A stretch of DNA of 33,960 nucleotides, taken from positions 1 through 33,960 of the forward strand of contig NZ_KB893340.1 of assembly GCF_000374045.1 (NCBI RefSeq), in the 5' to 3' direction. Below are positions 1 through 9,015 of the stretch, in pieces. Position 1 is the first letter of the stretch. Every line of letters starts with the position of its first letter. Under the pieces are notes generated by a model. That model was not told where the DNA came from. It was given only the letters and a program-made list of their open reading frames with translations, and ran no database searches. The translations under genes and the position numbers were made by a program. The stretch comes from Segetibacter koreensis DSM 18137 (GTDB lineage: Bacteria > Bacteroidota > Bacteroidia > Chitinophagales > Chitinophagaceae).

Positions 1-181
1 GTTTGTCTTTGCACTTATTACAACGCCGTATATGCTCCAGACCTGTCTTACTCCAGGATGTATTGCCACACTTTAAGCAAGTAAATTCCTTTTGCCATTT
101 TAAACAACTCAGATATTTTAAACACTTTTCCTTGGTATCAAAATGCCTTGCAAACTCCAAAATGTCAGTACCTTTAAACAT
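1..181 (-). CDS. IS1595-family transposase, N-terminal part (cut by window edge)
   Basis: Reading the minus strand from an ATG at 181 gives 60 codons open to the window edge. They begin MFKGTDILEFARHFDTKEKC and contain two Cys-x2-Cys pairs (CLKCG near residue 35 and CNKC near residue 55). This is the zinc-ribbon N-terminus typical of IS1595/ISXO2-type transposases, with the motif 'W..EFTCLKCG'. The DDE-type catalytic domain would lie beyond base 1 and cannot be seen. The gene is oriented out of the window, so neither terminal inverted repeat can be paired here. It is not possible to say whether the insertion sequence is complete. Family assignment rests on the zinc ribbon and flanking residues only. 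Confidence 0.75.
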   Translation of the reverse strand, partial: MFKGTDILEFARHFDTKEKCLKYLSCLKWQKEFTCLKCGNTSWSKTGLEHIRRCNKCKDK

Positions 182-514
182 AATTAACTATAAATTTTAG
201 CTAAGTTACTGATATTGCTAATATTATTAGTTTTAGTATTGGAGTATTTAAAGGCCTATTTCTAAAAAAGAATATTCCAGAGAAAATGGATTGATGGTTA
301 TTCCAGAGAGGATTCGACTCTTAAAAGTCTAATGAAATTCTAATTATATTGGGGTTGAAAGGTAAAGGAATAATCCCAAATTTGGAATATCAAAAGGGGT
401 GATAAAAAAAATAATAACAAATATCCCTCTCTTTGCTCCTATCAGCAAGTAAAGAGAGGGATTCAGATTTAGAAAGTTTTAGTAAGAGAAACGATTTAAT
501 TCAATTAAAATAAT
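182..514. other. Intergenic region without gene
   Basis: No convincing coding frame is seen on either strand. The stretch holds the upstream region of the transposase, where an IS end would be expected but cannot be paired within the window, and a strong hairpin at 423-462. Confidence 0.6.
423..462 (-). terminator. Rho-independent terminator of the T9SS beta-helix gene
   Basis: A perfect 12-bp inverted repeat, ATCCCTCTCTTT (423-434) and AAAGAGAGGGAT (451-462), has a 16-nt loop. On the minus strand it follows the stop codon at 515 and is followed by a T-rich run. It therefore probably ends the transcript of the secreted protein gene. Confidence 0.75.
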
Positions 515-2434
515 TTATCTGGCCACTATTATTTTCTGCGTTACAACTTTTCCATCATTTGAGAAAACTATAAAATATTCTCCATTTACAAGTTTACCTG
601 CATCTAATGGAAGGTTACTGTATTCTCCAGCTTGCATTTCTCCAGAAAATAGAGTGCTTACAAGCTTTCCTTCAATATTGTACAATTGAACAGCTGCTTT
701 TCCGGATACTGACGAAGCAAACCTTATTGTAGAATTTACCGTAACTGGATTTGGAAAAATATGAATTGTTGCGGGTGTCAGGTCTGACTTGTCTGTCTGT
801 ACAAGCTCTAAATCATTTCCTGTTTTTGCTCCCGTGGTAAGCTGATATGCACCCATGTTGAATGTAGTTTTATTTACGATGCTATTACCCCAAAAATCCT
901 TGGTTCCTACATTGATACCAAACAGACTGGTTAAGTTCAAACCTTTATTAATTAAACCGGAAGTCGATTTTAACTTATATCTTTTGAGTTGAGTGATCTG
1001 GCTTGCATCGGAAAAAGTTACGCCTGTAGTAGTCTCAGAAAATTGCGGATCTAACTGTAGGCCACTTGCAATTCCATTTACTTTTTCCTGCCCTGTTGAT
1101 GTTCGCCATGAATTTAATGAAGAATAAGAACTGCTTCCCCAAAGAATTTTAAACATACTTCCGGTAGACCAATAGTCATTTCCCTGGAAAGTGCTAGAAG
1201 AAGGGAAAGGTACATTCACAACCTGTACCGCACCCGTTGTTTGAAAAATATTGTTTCGCACTTTAACCCCTGAAATAGGTCCGCCTCTTATATAAAATCC
1301 TTTGGGAACCGCATTTAGACTTGGAGTAATATAAACAGTATTGTTGTAAATATTCACGGTTTGAACTCCCCCACTTGTAGATGAAGACCACATGTGAATG
1401 GCCCCGTAATCATTTTTACGCCCATCATTTTCACTGATGTTATAGCGAATTGTAATATTTTTCATTAATAAAGCCCCGCTAAATTGCGCAATAACATATC
1501 CACCCCCATAATTATCGTGTGAATAATTGTATTGCATGGTTGAGTTTGTGCAGGCGCCATCAAAATCAAACCCTCCCCCATCTTTATTAGTGCCGGTTTT
1601 ATTATGATGAGATTCATTATATTGAATCAAAACATTATTAGATTGATAGGCCCAGATGCCCATCGGTCCGCCATCAGCATTGGAATGTAACCATCCGTTA
1701 TTATAAGCAGTGCAATATTCTATAACAGCTCCATCAGCGCTGCCCAGTTTAATACCATTTCCGCTGTTAGAATATTTTTGGTCTGCTATTCCCGAATTGT
1801 TATAAACTTTACTATAACCTATATAAATATTTTTATGGGCATAAGAAGATTGTGCATAAAAGAAAATACCGGCACTGCCATTGCCATGAGCATTACTACG
1901 AGTAATAGAAACATCGCTGTATCCACTTGAATAATTCCAGCTGCCTACACAAATTCCATAATCATGATACCCATAAGTTTCAACACTTTCTATCCTGATA
2001 TAAGGTAAGTGAGTTGCACTTTTATCCATATAAAAGAAAATGCCTGAGCCTGTATTGGTTGTTCTGCCGGAGCCATTAATAGTTAAGTTTTTTATTTTAA
2101 AACCAGCGGCGTTGTAGATATATATGCCGTTAGAAGTTCCGCTGTTGATAGTGGCCTTTCCACTGCCATATGAACTAATAACAATTGGTTTAGACGCGGT
2201 TCCCACATCGGAACTGGTAAAATACATGCTTCCGCCATAAGTACTTCCACCCTGGAATAAAATTGTATCTCCTTTAAAATTTTTTGAATTTATGTTGGCG
2301 ATACTTTTCCAGGGTTTAGTTGCCGAAGTTCCTGTATTAGAATTGCTGCCACTAAGACTGACATAATAAGTGGTAGCATGCAAAGTAAGATTTGACACAA
2401 TACAGCACAGTAAAGTAGTAAATGCAAATTTCAT
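515..2434 (-). CDS. Secreted right-handed beta-helix protein with T9SS type A sorting domain
   Basis: The 639-aa product starts with a Sec signal peptide (MKFAFTTLLCCIVSNLTLHA, about residues 1-20). The body (about 25-530) is rich in Asn, Gly, Ser and Tyr, with short repeated turns such as 'NNTVYI', 'YNNSG' and 'IRYN', the look of a parallel beta-helix (pectin-lyase-like fold). The last ~85 residues begin around 'IHIFPNPV' and end in 'VVTQKIIVAR', the standard type A C-terminal signal of the type IX secretion system. The protein is therefore expected to cross the outer membrane and be released or anchored at the surface. Such folds often bind or cleave polysaccharides, but no catalytic residues could be identified, so substrate and activity are unknown. 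It stands alone, with a terminator downstream and a long gene-free region upstream. Confidence 0.85.
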   Translation of the reverse strand: MKFAFTTLLCCIVSNLTLHATTYYVSLSGSNSNTGTSATKPWKSIANINSKNFKGDTILFQGGSTYGGSMYFTSSDVGTASKPIVISSYGSGKATINSGTSNGIYIYNAAGFKIKNLTINGSGRTTNTGSGIFFYMDKSATHLPYIRIESVETYGYHDYGICVGSWNYSSGYSDVSITRSNAHGNGSAGIFFYAQSSYAHKNIYIGYSKVYNNSGIADQKYSNSGNGIKLGSADGAVIEYCTAYNNGWLHSNADGGPMGIWAYQSNNVLIQYNESHHNKTGTNKDGGGFDFDGACTNSTMQYNYSHDNYGGGYVIAQFSGALLMKNITIRYNISENDGRKNDYGAIHMWSSSTSGGVQTVNIYNNTVYITPSLNAVPKGFYIRGGPISGVKVRNNIFQTTGAVQVVNVPFPSSSTFQGNDYWSTGSMFKILWGSSSYSSLNSWRTSTGQEKVNGIASGLQLDPQFSETTTGVTFSDASQITQLKRYKLKSTSGLINKGLNLTSLFGINVGTKDFWGNSIVNKTTFNMGAYQLTTGAKTGNDLELVQTDKSDLTPATIHIFPNPVTVNSTIRFASSVSGKAAVQLYNIEGKLVSTLFSGEMQAGEYSNLPLDAGKLVNGEYFIVFSNDGKVVTQKIIVAR

Positions 2435-3213
2435 TGAAAAGGATTAAGGGTTATAAAAAATAATATCATCAAAAAAGTGATGGGGATTCTTACAACTTCA
2501 ATAGTATTTCTCAGATAATTTGGAAAAGGATTTTCGAAGGATATGGATCGCGGTAATTGGGGGAAATATTAGTTTCGGCTTTTTTAGCCTTTCGTGTTTA
2601 GTTGAATTGTTGAAAATTAAATAATAAATTTTAATTATGCAATAGCCTGGAAAATAATTTATTAATCATTTCGATGAGTCTAGATCTATTATTCACTTGT
2701 GATAATTTAATCACCAGGTTAATGTGCCGGAAAGACTAGTGCTGGTCTAATTAAAAAATACGTGTAAACAAATTCTGTTTAATAGGCAAAAAAATAATTC
2801 TTATTGTTGATAAAACAGTTATAGATCGCGGACAAATTACGGCAGGGAAATGCAGCTAACATTTACCTTCATATCAAGTAGAGAGGGATTAAAAGCCAGA
2901 CAAAATGATACAGTGTTTGGGGATAGGCGCATTACAGATAATAAGGAAACTTTAATACACAACTCACAAATTCGACTTACAGTTAAAGGAGATGCAAAGA
3001 TAGGAAGGCAGGTCTGAAGCGCTGAAGGAGGTATCTCTGACATCTTTTAGAAAGCAGGTGCTAAACCGGGGCAAATAAAAATATTAGCACAAACAAATAA
3101 TCTTAATGCTAATAAATTCTTGATAAATCGAAAATAACAAAAAAAGATAGAATATTATTAAAAATGTACTAAAGCCACTCTTACAAAAGTGGCTTTAGTT
3201 ACATAAGCAGGAT
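2435..3213. other. Long intergenic region
   Basis: About 780 bases without a supported gene. It carries the upstream region of the beta-helix gene and, at its right end, the serA terminator. Short open frames around 2837-3043 on the minus strand, and one of about 55 codons on the plus strand overlapping it, have no recognisable product or ribosome-binding context. They could be chance or the remains of a decayed gene. Confidence 0.5.
3168..3199 (-). terminator. serA terminator
   Basis: Perfect 12-bp stem ACTAAAGCCACT (3168-3179) with AGTGGCTTTAGT (3188-3199) and an 8-nt loop. It lies 15 bases beyond the serA stop on the minus strand and is followed there by a T-rich stretch. Confidence 0.8.
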
Positions 3214-4449
3214 CTAATAAAGCAACCTCACCTTAATAGTTTCTTTTACTTCTTTTAATAATTCAGTAGCATGACCCGAAAGTTTTTTATCGACATCAAG
3301 CACCACATATCCTATTTCGTCATTTGTTTTAAGGTACTGGGCAATTATATTTATTCCGTGCACAGAAAGCTGGGTATTGATCGCGCTTAAAACACCGGGA
3401 ACGTTTTTATGGATATGCAGTATCCGATGCGTGCCTTCCTGGGGTGGAAGAGCTAATGGCGGAACGGTATGTGAACCGTTTGTTATACCTTTTTCCAAAA
3501 ACTCGAAAAGTTTGTTACTTACGTCTTCTCCTATGTTTTGTTGCGCTTCTTCCGTACTGCCCCCAATATGTGGTGTCAGAAGCACATTAGGAAGGTTTTG
3601 AATAGGTGTAACGAACTTGTCGCCATTCTTCTTCGGCTCTACAGGATAAACATCAATAGCTGCCCCACTTATATCACCAGCGCGCAAGCTTTCAGCAAGC
3701 GCATCAAGGTCTACAACCTGTCCTCTTGCATAATTGATGAGAATGGAGCCTTTTTTAAATTCCCGTAAAAGTTCTTTGTTAATCAGGTTTTTTGTAGCTG
3801 CAGTTTCTGGCACGTGCAATGATATAACGTCGGCGGTTGCCACTAGCTCCTGCAAAGATTTTACGGCAGATGCATTGCCTAATGGCATTTTTGTTTCAAT
3901 ATCATAAAAAATAACTTTCATGCCCAGCGCCTCAGCAAGTATACTTAATTGGCTGCCAATGTTGCCATAACCAATAATGCCAAGGGTTTTTCCACGAAGT
4001 TCATAACTTCCTTTAGATTCTTTCATCCACACACCTTCGTGAGCTGCTTTATTTTTATCAGGTATACGACGTATGAGCATGATGGCGGCACCAATTACCA
4101 GTTCAGCTACACTTCTTGTATTACTGTACGGTGCATTAAAAACCGTTATACCGAGCCTGGTTGCCGCCTGCAGATTTACCTGGTTCACCCCTATACAGAA
4201 GCATCCGATAGCCTGTAGTTTTTTTGCGGCCTCCAGCACTTTTTCGGTTACCTGTGTCTTACTTCTGATGCCTAACAAGTGAACATCCTTCACTGCCTTT
4301 ATCAATTCATCTTCAGATAATGCCCCCGAAATAATTTCTACATTGCTGTAACCATTATTTTTAAAAACCGATACAGCCGTCTGGCTGATATTTTCAAGTA
4401 ATAGAATATGTATTTTTTCTTTCGGGTAACTAGTTAATTGTTTGTTCAT
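3214..4449 (-). CDS. serA: D-3-phosphoglycerate dehydrogenase
   Basis: SerA oxidises 3-phosphoglycerate to 3-phosphohydroxypyruvate with NAD+, the first committed step of L-serine synthesis in the cytosol. The 411-aa length and layout match the E. coli-type enzyme. The substrate-binding domain is split around a Rossmann domain with the glycine motif GIIGYGNIG (about residues 157-165). The catalytic set is Arg242 (YARGQVVD), Glu271 (YPVEP) and His294 (TPHIGGSTEE). A C-terminal ACT domain (about 340-411, 'PGVLSAINTQLSVHGINI') is the usual site of serine feedback inhibition. It is a single-gene transcript, with a perfect terminator 15 bases downstream. It is divergent from the response-regulator gene. 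An imperfect -7 box (TACTTTCG) lies 24 bases before the start. The alternative, a generic 2-hydroxyacid dehydrogenase, is unlikely given the ACT domain. Confidence 0.95.
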   Translation of the reverse strand: MNKQLTSYPKEKIHILLLENISQTAVSVFKNNGYSNVEIISGALSEDELIKAVKDVHLLGIRSKTQVTEKVLEAAKKLQAIGCFCIGVNQVNLQAATRLGITVFNAPYSNTRSVAELVIGAAIMLIRRIPDKNKAAHEGVWMKESKGSYELRGKTLGIIGYGNIGSQLSILAEALGMKVIFYDIETKMPLGNASAVKSLQELVATADVISLHVPETAATKNLINKELLREFKKGSILINYARGQVVDLDALAESLRAGDISGAAIDVYPVEPKKNGDKFVTPIQNLPNVLLTPHIGGSTEEAQQNIGEDVSNKLFEFLEKGITNGSHTVPPLALPPQEGTHRILHIHKNVPGVLSAINTQLSVHGINIIAQYLKTNDEIGYVVLDVDKKLSGHATELLKEVKETIKVRLLY

Positions 4450-4472
4450 TAAACCTGTTGTCTTTTTTTTTG

Positions 4473-4480
4473 CGAAAGTA
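4473..4480 (-). promoter_or_regulatory. Probable -7 promoter element of serA
   Basis: On the minus strand the sequence reads TACTTTCG, one mismatch from the Bacteroidota -7 consensus TAnnTTTG, followed by an A-rich leader of about 20 bases before the serA ATG. No clear -33 TTTG was found, so the call rests on this box and its position. Confidence 0.45.
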
Positions 4481-4612
4481 ACACTTTAACCGCTTTTAAT
4501 AAAAGGATAATAAAAATCAAAAAAGTAAATACTATTTTTTAATTCAAGAGTTATTAAGCAATTTTGGGCATTGAATAGAAAAACCAATATTTTTTGATAG
4601 CTTTTAAATTTT

Positions 4613-5050
4613 ATGAATACAAGCTTCACAAGGCCTTTTAGAATAATAATAGCTGACGATGATAGTGATGATGTACAATTAACAAAAGATTGCTTTATCG
4701 AGAACAAGCTTCCCGTACATATTTCTGATGTTGGTGACGGACAAATTTTAATGGATCACTTAATAAAAAATGTTTCAAACTCAAAAGATCTTCCTCAACT
4801 GATAATTCTTGATTTAAATATGCCGCGCAAGAGCGGACTTGAAGCGCTAGAGGAATTAAAACAGGATGAAGCCCTCCGTAAAATTCCTGTTGTTATTTTT
4901 TCCACTTCTGATACCTCGCGAGATGTTGAAAGGGCTTATGAGTTAGGCGCAAGCTGCTTCGTGAGCAAACCGAGCAGCCTCGAAGAATGGTGTGATAAAA
5001 TGGGAAAACTCGGAAGGTTTTGGATTGAGTGCGTACGTGTTACGGGCTAA
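4613..5050 (+). CDS. CheY-like response regulator (stand-alone receiver domain)
   Basis: The 145-aa protein is a single receiver domain with no output domain. It has the acidic pocket Asp15-Asp17 (IIIADDDSDD), the phosphoacceptor Asp67 (IILDLNMPRKSG), the switch Ser/Thr in VIFSTSDT (about 97-101) and the conserved Lys119 (FVSKPSS). The spacing 'LDLNMP..SG..LE' resembles the Rcp1-like receivers common in Bacteroidota, which act in phosphorelays with hybrid or bacteriophytochrome-type histidine kinases. No kinase is encoded nearby, so its partner must lie elsewhere. It is divergent from serA and apparently monocistronic. The start is the first ATG after an AT-rich leader. The signalling pathway it serves is unknown. 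Confidence 0.9.
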   Translation: MNTSFTRPFRIIIADDDSDDVQLTKDCFIENKLPVHISDVGDGQILMDHLIKNVSNSKDLPQLIILDLNMPRKSGLEALEELKQDEALRKIPVVIFSTSDTSRDVERAYELGASCFVSKPSSLEEWCDKMGKLGRFWIECVRVTG

Positions 5051-5180
5051 AATATAATAACGCAGATACAATTATTTATCACCGCATTTTGATTTTTCCT
5101 CTAATCACAAAACAAGCGAAATGAGGAAAAGTATTATAGTATGTGAATAATGTATAACAAAATCATTTAACCGTTTCCCC

Positions 5181-5188
5181 TATTTTTG
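5181..5188 (+). promoter_or_regulatory. -7 promoter element of the class C-type serine hydrolase
   Basis: TATTTTTG matches the Bacteroidota -7 consensus TAnnTTTG exactly. It sits 23 bases before the TTG start codon and supports that start. Confidence 0.6.
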
Positions 5189-5211
5189 CCGCCATAAAAA
5201 AAGAAAAGTTT

Positions 5212-6363
5212 TTGAAAAGCCTGTTATTTTTTATAGCGTTTATTGCGGCTCTATCAGCATGCAAACAAAAAGATATTAGTAAAATTTCTTCACCTAATTC
5301 TAATAAAGAATTTAGCTATAGAAAACTTACTCCTGACGAAAAAGAAACATATAAAGCTGCGGTCGAGCATATGTATGATTCTATTTTGCTTAAGCATGCA
5401 TTCAACGGAAGTATTTTAGTGGCTAAAAATGGAGAAGTGCTTCTGGAAGATTATCATGGTTATTCAGATCCTGTTACCAAAGAAGCCATTTCACCTTCAA
5501 CTACATTTCACCTGGCTTCTGTATCAAAGACTTTTACTGGAATGGCGATCATGAAATTGTGGGAAGAAAATAAGTTAAAACTGGATGACTCTTTACAGGT
5601 CTTTTTTCCTGAATTTCCTTATACTGGTATAACTGTGAGAATGTTATTAAGTCACCGGAGCGGGTTGCCTAACTATGTTTATTTTATGAGCCAGGACCCA
5701 ACCTGGAGAAGGAAAATTGCAACAAATAATGATATGTTGCAATTTATGATTGAGAAGAAGCCAGCTCTTTATGGCTATCCTAACCGTGGTTTCCATTATT
5801 GCAATACAAATTTTGCATTGCTTGCATTAATAGTAGAAAAAGTATCGGGACAGCCTTTTCCTGAGTACATGAAAAACACTATATTCACGCCTTTAGGTAT
5901 GACTCATACTTTTGTTTTTTCAAAAGCGGATTCAGCTAATTATCATCCGAGTTTTCAGCCCAATAACCGCCCTTTTCCCCTCGAGTCTATAGATTGCATC
6001 TATGGAGATAAAAATGTCTACAGCACAGTACGAGATATGTATTTATGGGACCAGGCTATTTACAATAATCGCGTAGTTTCCCACGCTACTTATGAGGAAG
6101 CAACTAAACCATATAGCTTAGAAAGACCGTCAATTCATAATTATGGACTTGGGTGGCGCCTGATGATGTTGCCAAATACAAAGATTGTATATCATAACGG
6201 CTGGTGGCATGGTAACAATACTGTGTTTACGCGGCTGGTAGATGATACCGCCACTATTATAATACTTAGCAATAAATTTAATAAAGCTATTTATGCAGGT
6301 ATGAAGATCGGAACTGTTTTCGCTAATAGTAAAAAGACAGAACCTGAAAAGCCTTTGGATTAA
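5212..6363 (+). CDS. Class C beta-lactamase-family serine hydrolase, lipoprotein
   Basis: The 383-aa protein has a lipoprotein signal (MKSLLFFIAFIAALSAC, modified Cys17), so it is probably anchored in the periplasm or outer membrane. The beta-lactamase/DD-peptidase fold is marked by Ser103-x-x-Lys106 (ASVSKTF), Tyr196-x-Asn198 (HYCNTNFA) and a C-terminal HNG motif at 328-330 replacing KTG, as is usual in this family (PF00144). Members include AmpC-like enzymes, D-aminopeptidases, esterases and peptidoglycan-linked hydrolases. Substrate cannot be read from sequence, and the missing KTG argues against a classical beta-lactamase. The start codon is TTG, chosen because it precedes the signal peptide directly and lies just downstream of a perfect -7 box; no ATG start would keep the signal peptide. 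It stands alone. Confidence 0.85.
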   Translation: MKSLLFFIAFIAALSACKQKDISKISSPNSNKEFSYRKLTPDEKETYKAAVEHMYDSILLKHAFNGSILVAKNGEVLLEDYHGYSDPVTKEAISPSTTFHLASVSKTFTGMAIMKLWEENKLKLDDSLQVFFPEFPYTGITVRMLLSHRSGLPNYVYFMSQDPTWRRKIATNNDMLQFMIEKKPALYGYPNRGFHYCNTNFALLALIVEKVSGQPFPEYMKNTIFTPLGMTHTFVFSKADSANYHPSFQPNNRPFPLESIDCIYGDKNVYSTVRDMYLWDQAIYNNRVVSHATYEEATKPYSLERPSIHNYGLGWRLMMLPNTKIVYHNGWWHGNNTVFTRLVDDTATIIILSNKFNKAIYAGMKIGTVFANSKKTEPEKPLD

Positions 6364-6728
6364 ACTGAAATGCAGTATTTTATTGATTAGGTTTTCTTTA
6401 AAAAACATTATCAATAAAGGCAGATCTAGCAGGCTTATTATTACTTTCAGCTTTTTTAAAAATTCTATTCAGATAGATGTAAGTTTGAATAAAAAATGTG
6501 CGTTGATCTTTATTTCAAATCAAAATGATATTTTTGATAATTTCCACCTGAATATTCCTTAAGCTTACATTCTCCACTAGCGTCACGTCCAAGTACGTTT
6601 TTTTATTTAAAGTAATTAGAAAGTGTACTAACGTGCCGAATAACATTTTGTAATTAGAGTTCAATAAATGTTAAAATTATTAAAATATTATTAAAATTTC
6701 TTTAATTTTACAAAGGAAAGGGTACCCT
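6364..6728. other. Intergenic region upstream of a microprotein locus
   Basis: No long reading frame is present. The right half is very AT-rich (runs of ATTAAAA type) and ends in a purine-rich AAAGGAAAGGG stretch just before the first short frame at 6729. It probably contains the promoter of the microprotein locus, though no clean TAnnTTTG box was found. Confidence 0.4.
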
Positions 6729-6794
6729 ATGTATTCCCATTTCCAATACTTGTTGGACCGTACAAAAAATTTAATAACATTATTTAAAATTTAA
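6729..6794 (+). CDS. Short upstream reading frame (21 aa), possible leader peptide
   Basis: ATG at 6729 opens 21 codons (MYSHFQYLLDRTKNLITLFK plus Ile) ending at TAA 6792-6794, only four bases before the ATG of the next small gene. A Shine-Dalgarno-like AGGAAAGGG lies 6-14 bases upstream, unusual in this AT-rich, A-leader genome. The tight spacing suggests translational coupling to the 39-aa membrane protein. It could equally be a chance frame in the leader. No similarity to known leader peptides is recognised. Confidence 0.35.
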   Translation: MYSHFQYLLDRTKNLITLFKI

Positions 6795-6798
6795 TCTT

Positions 6799-6918
6799 AT
6801 GGAAAAATTTACACACGATCATGAGTTGAGCCAAAAAACAGTGAACATAATACTTGTAATTGGCGTTCTTCTCTATTTAGCTTTTATACTTTACCGCGAA
6901 ATGAACGGTTTAGGTTAA
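6799..6918 (+). CDS. 39-aa single-span membrane microprotein
   Basis: The frame runs from ATG 6799 to TAA 6916. The polar N-terminus (MEKFTHDHELSQKT) is followed by one hydrophobic segment of about 17 residues (VNIILVIGVLLYLAFIL, residues 15-31) and a short tail (YREMNGLG). The charge pattern, with Arg33 after the span, is plausible for a one-pass inner-membrane protein. The gene is followed 41 bases later by a strong terminator, which supports a real, separately transcribed unit. Its family is not recognised. In size it resembles subunit-like microproteins of respiratory or transport complexes, but no partner gene is adjacent, so no function is assigned. Confidence 0.6.
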   Translation: MEKFTHDHELSQKTVNIILVIGVLLYLAFILYREMNGLG

Positions 6919-6959
6919 ATTACAAAACGACCTTTTTTAATAATTACTATACAGCAAAC

Positions 6960-6997
6960 AAAAATGCAACGATGTATTATAACATTGTTGCATTTTT
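6960..6997 (+). terminator. Terminator of the microprotein locus
   Basis: Perfect 11-bp arms AAAAATGCAAC (6960-6970) and GTTGCATTTTT (6987-6997), with a further ATGT/ACAT pairing inside the loop after one mismatch, ending in a T run. It lies directly downstream of the 39-aa gene. Confidence 0.8.
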
Positions 6998-7150
6998 ATT
7001 TACCTTAAACTACCACCTCACGTCAGCTTGTTATTTAATGAATGTTTCTCAGTGAACTATTGTTTCGATAGGTAGGTACTCAAGGAAAATTAGTCATACT
7101 TTATTACAGAAGAATTGTGATGTGTAGCCAGGGCACGGATATAACAATTA

Positions 7151-8752
7151 TCATAACTGCTGTAAAAATTTTGGAGCTTTTCTTATTTTTGTTCCTTGCT
7201 CAAACGCATAGGCTAATTTTATTAATTCTGGTTCACTATACGCTGTACCAAAAAAAGAAAAACCTATAGGGAGTTCATGTACATACCCCATCGGCACAGT
7301 GATATGCGGATAACCTGCCATTGCAGCTGGAGAAGAAAACGAAAAACCAGTATCGTAATCGCCGTTTATAAGATCTATACAACAAGCCAGGCCATTAGTG
7401 GTGCCACAAATAGCATCTAATTTATGTTCCAGTAAAAGTTGATCAATTATCTTCCTTGAAGATATAGATTTTGCTAAAGCTTCTTTGTATTCTTTGCTAT
7501 CTAAACCTGCCTTTTCTTCTGAACTAACGAGCGTTTCCTGTTTGAAGTATGGCATTGTTTCAGATGCATTCTCCTTGTTATACGCAATTACATCTTTCAG
7601 AGATTTTACTTTTGCATTTGCACCAGCAAGATATTTGTTTAGCCCATCTTTAAATTCGTAATGCAAAATTGTATTTTCGGCCTTGCCCAAGGCATATGTA
7701 GGTTTCAAGACATCCACTTCCACAATAGTTGCTCCCATTTCTTTAAGTAAGGCAATTGTTTTATTTAGCAAAGCCACTACGTCAGGATTGCCTTTTAAAA
7801 AAGTTTTTTCAAAACCCAGTCTTTTTCCTTTTAAACCATTTACATCTAAAAACTGTGTATAATCTTTATGCGCTTTTCCCTTGCTTTGGTTAGTTACAGC
7901 GTCTGCGACGTCGGTGCCAACCATCGCACCTAATACTGTGGCTGCGTCCTTTACTGTCCGCGCCATTGGTCCGGCTGTATCCTGTGTAGCAGATATGGGT
8001 ATAATTCCTGATCGACTCCATAAACCTACGGTTGGTTTTATACCTACGAGACCATTTACTGAAGCCGGACTTACAATCGATCCATCTGTTTCAGTGCCTA
8101 TTGCAACCGAGCACAAATTAGCAGCAGAAGAAGAACCAGAGCCGGCACTGGATCCGGAAGGATTCCTGGTTAAAATATAAGGACATTTTGTTTGACCTCC
8201 CCTGCTGCTCCATCCACTTGTAGAATGAGTTGAACGGAAGTTGGCAAATTCGCTCAAGTTTGTTTTACCTAACAACACTGCACCCGAGTGGCGTAAAAGT
8301 TTCACAATAAATGCATCTTTAGAAGCAATATTTCCATAAAGAGCAAGTGACCCGGCGGTGGTCATCATTTTATCAGCTGTATCAATATTATCTTTTATTA
8401 AAACCGGAATACCGTGAAGTGGTCCTCTGACTTTGCCACTTTTCCGTTCGTCGTCTAATATTGCCGCAATACTTTCTGCGTCAGGATTAACTTCAATTAC
8501 AGCATTTAGTTTTGGCCCTTCTTTATCTATTTCTTTTATTCTTTTTAAATACCATTGTGTTATTGATTTTGAAGTTAATTCTCCACTTTGCATTTTTTGT
8601 TGCAATTCTTCAATGGTCATTTCATTTAGGTCAACATCTTTATCTTGATTTGCGCTACTATTTCCGTTTGATGCCTGCGCGGTTTCTTTTACAAGGGCTG
8701 ATAAAGTGACACCGGCAAGAGAGCCGTTTCTAAGAAAATTTCTTCTGTTCAT
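7151..8752 (-). CDS. Amidase-signature family protein, Tat-exported
   Basis: The 533-aa protein opens with a twin-arginine signal (MNRRNFLRNGSLAGVTLSAL), so a folded enzyme is probably exported to the periplasm. The amidase-signature core carries the Ser-cisSer-Lys triad: Lys120 (VLIKDNIDT), Ser201 in NPSGSSAGSGSS and the nucleophile Ser225 in TETDGSIVSP. These enzymes hydrolyse C-N bonds of amides. The family includes GatA, but the export signal and lack of gatB/gatC neighbours argue against a role in tRNA-Gln synthesis. The C-terminal region 'SFSSPAAMAGYPHITVPMGY' is typical of peptide/acyl amidases of this clade. Substrate is unknown. It is divergent from the TIM-barrel gene at 9016, which also has a Tat signal; 263 bases separate them. 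Confidence 0.88.
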   Translation of the reverse strand: MNRRNFLRNGSLAGVTLSALVKETAQASNGNSSANQDKDVDLNEMTIEELQQKMQSGELTSKSITQWYLKRIKEIDKEGPKLNAVIEVNPDAESIAAILDDERKSGKVRGPLHGIPVLIKDNIDTADKMMTTAGSLALYGNIASKDAFIVKLLRHSGAVLLGKTNLSEFANFRSTHSTSGWSSRGGQTKCPYILTRNPSGSSAGSGSSSAANLCSVAIGTETDGSIVSPASVNGLVGIKPTVGLWSRSGIIPISATQDTAGPMARTVKDAATVLGAMVGTDVADAVTNQSKGKAHKDYTQFLDVNGLKGKRLGFEKTFLKGNPDVVALLNKTIALLKEMGATIVEVDVLKPTYALGKAENTILHYEFKDGLNKYLAGANAKVKSLKDVIAYNKENASETMPYFKQETLVSSEEKAGLDSKEYKEALAKSISSRKIIDQLLLEHKLDAICGTTNGLACCIDLINGDYDTGFSFSSPAAMAGYPHITVPMGYVHELPIGFSFFGTAYSEPELIKLAYAFEQGTKIRKAPKFLQQL

Positions 8753-9015
8753 TAATTTTAAAAAGAGATGATAATTAATCTATTTCTGCATTGTTATTTA
8801 TTGTTTGAAGATAATGACAAATACATTTCAAAAAATAATAAAAGTGAATTAGAAAAACGAGCCTTAACAATGGCAAAAAGAAAAATTTAAATGCGGGTAA
8901 TATGGATTTCTACTAAGGAGGTTACCAAAATAACAATAGTAAATGTCAGAAAAAAATTACAGGATAGGCAGATTATAAACTCAACGTCTTATTTTGCTGC
9001 TTCAAAAATTACAAG

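Noticed and set aside
2837-3043. 68-codon minus-strand frame (MSEIPPSALQTCLPIF...) and an opposing plus-strand frame (MQLTFTFISSREGLKARQ...)
   Set aside because: They overlap on opposite strands, match no recognisable family and have no clear leader. At most one could be a relic, so neither is called as a gene.
3377-3768. Open frames antisense to serA
   Set aside because: Shadows of the serA coding strand. They have no independent support, and the same holds for the long antisense frames within gyrA, mutS and arsM.
5212-6363. Classical AmpC beta-lactamase
   Set aside because: SxxK and YxN are present, but KTG is replaced by HNG and the protein is a lipoprotein. The wider serine-hydrolase family is the safer call.
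7151-8752. GatA subunit of the tRNA amidotransferase
   Set aside because: It carries a Tat signal and lacks gatB/gatC neighbours, so an exported amidase is preferred.
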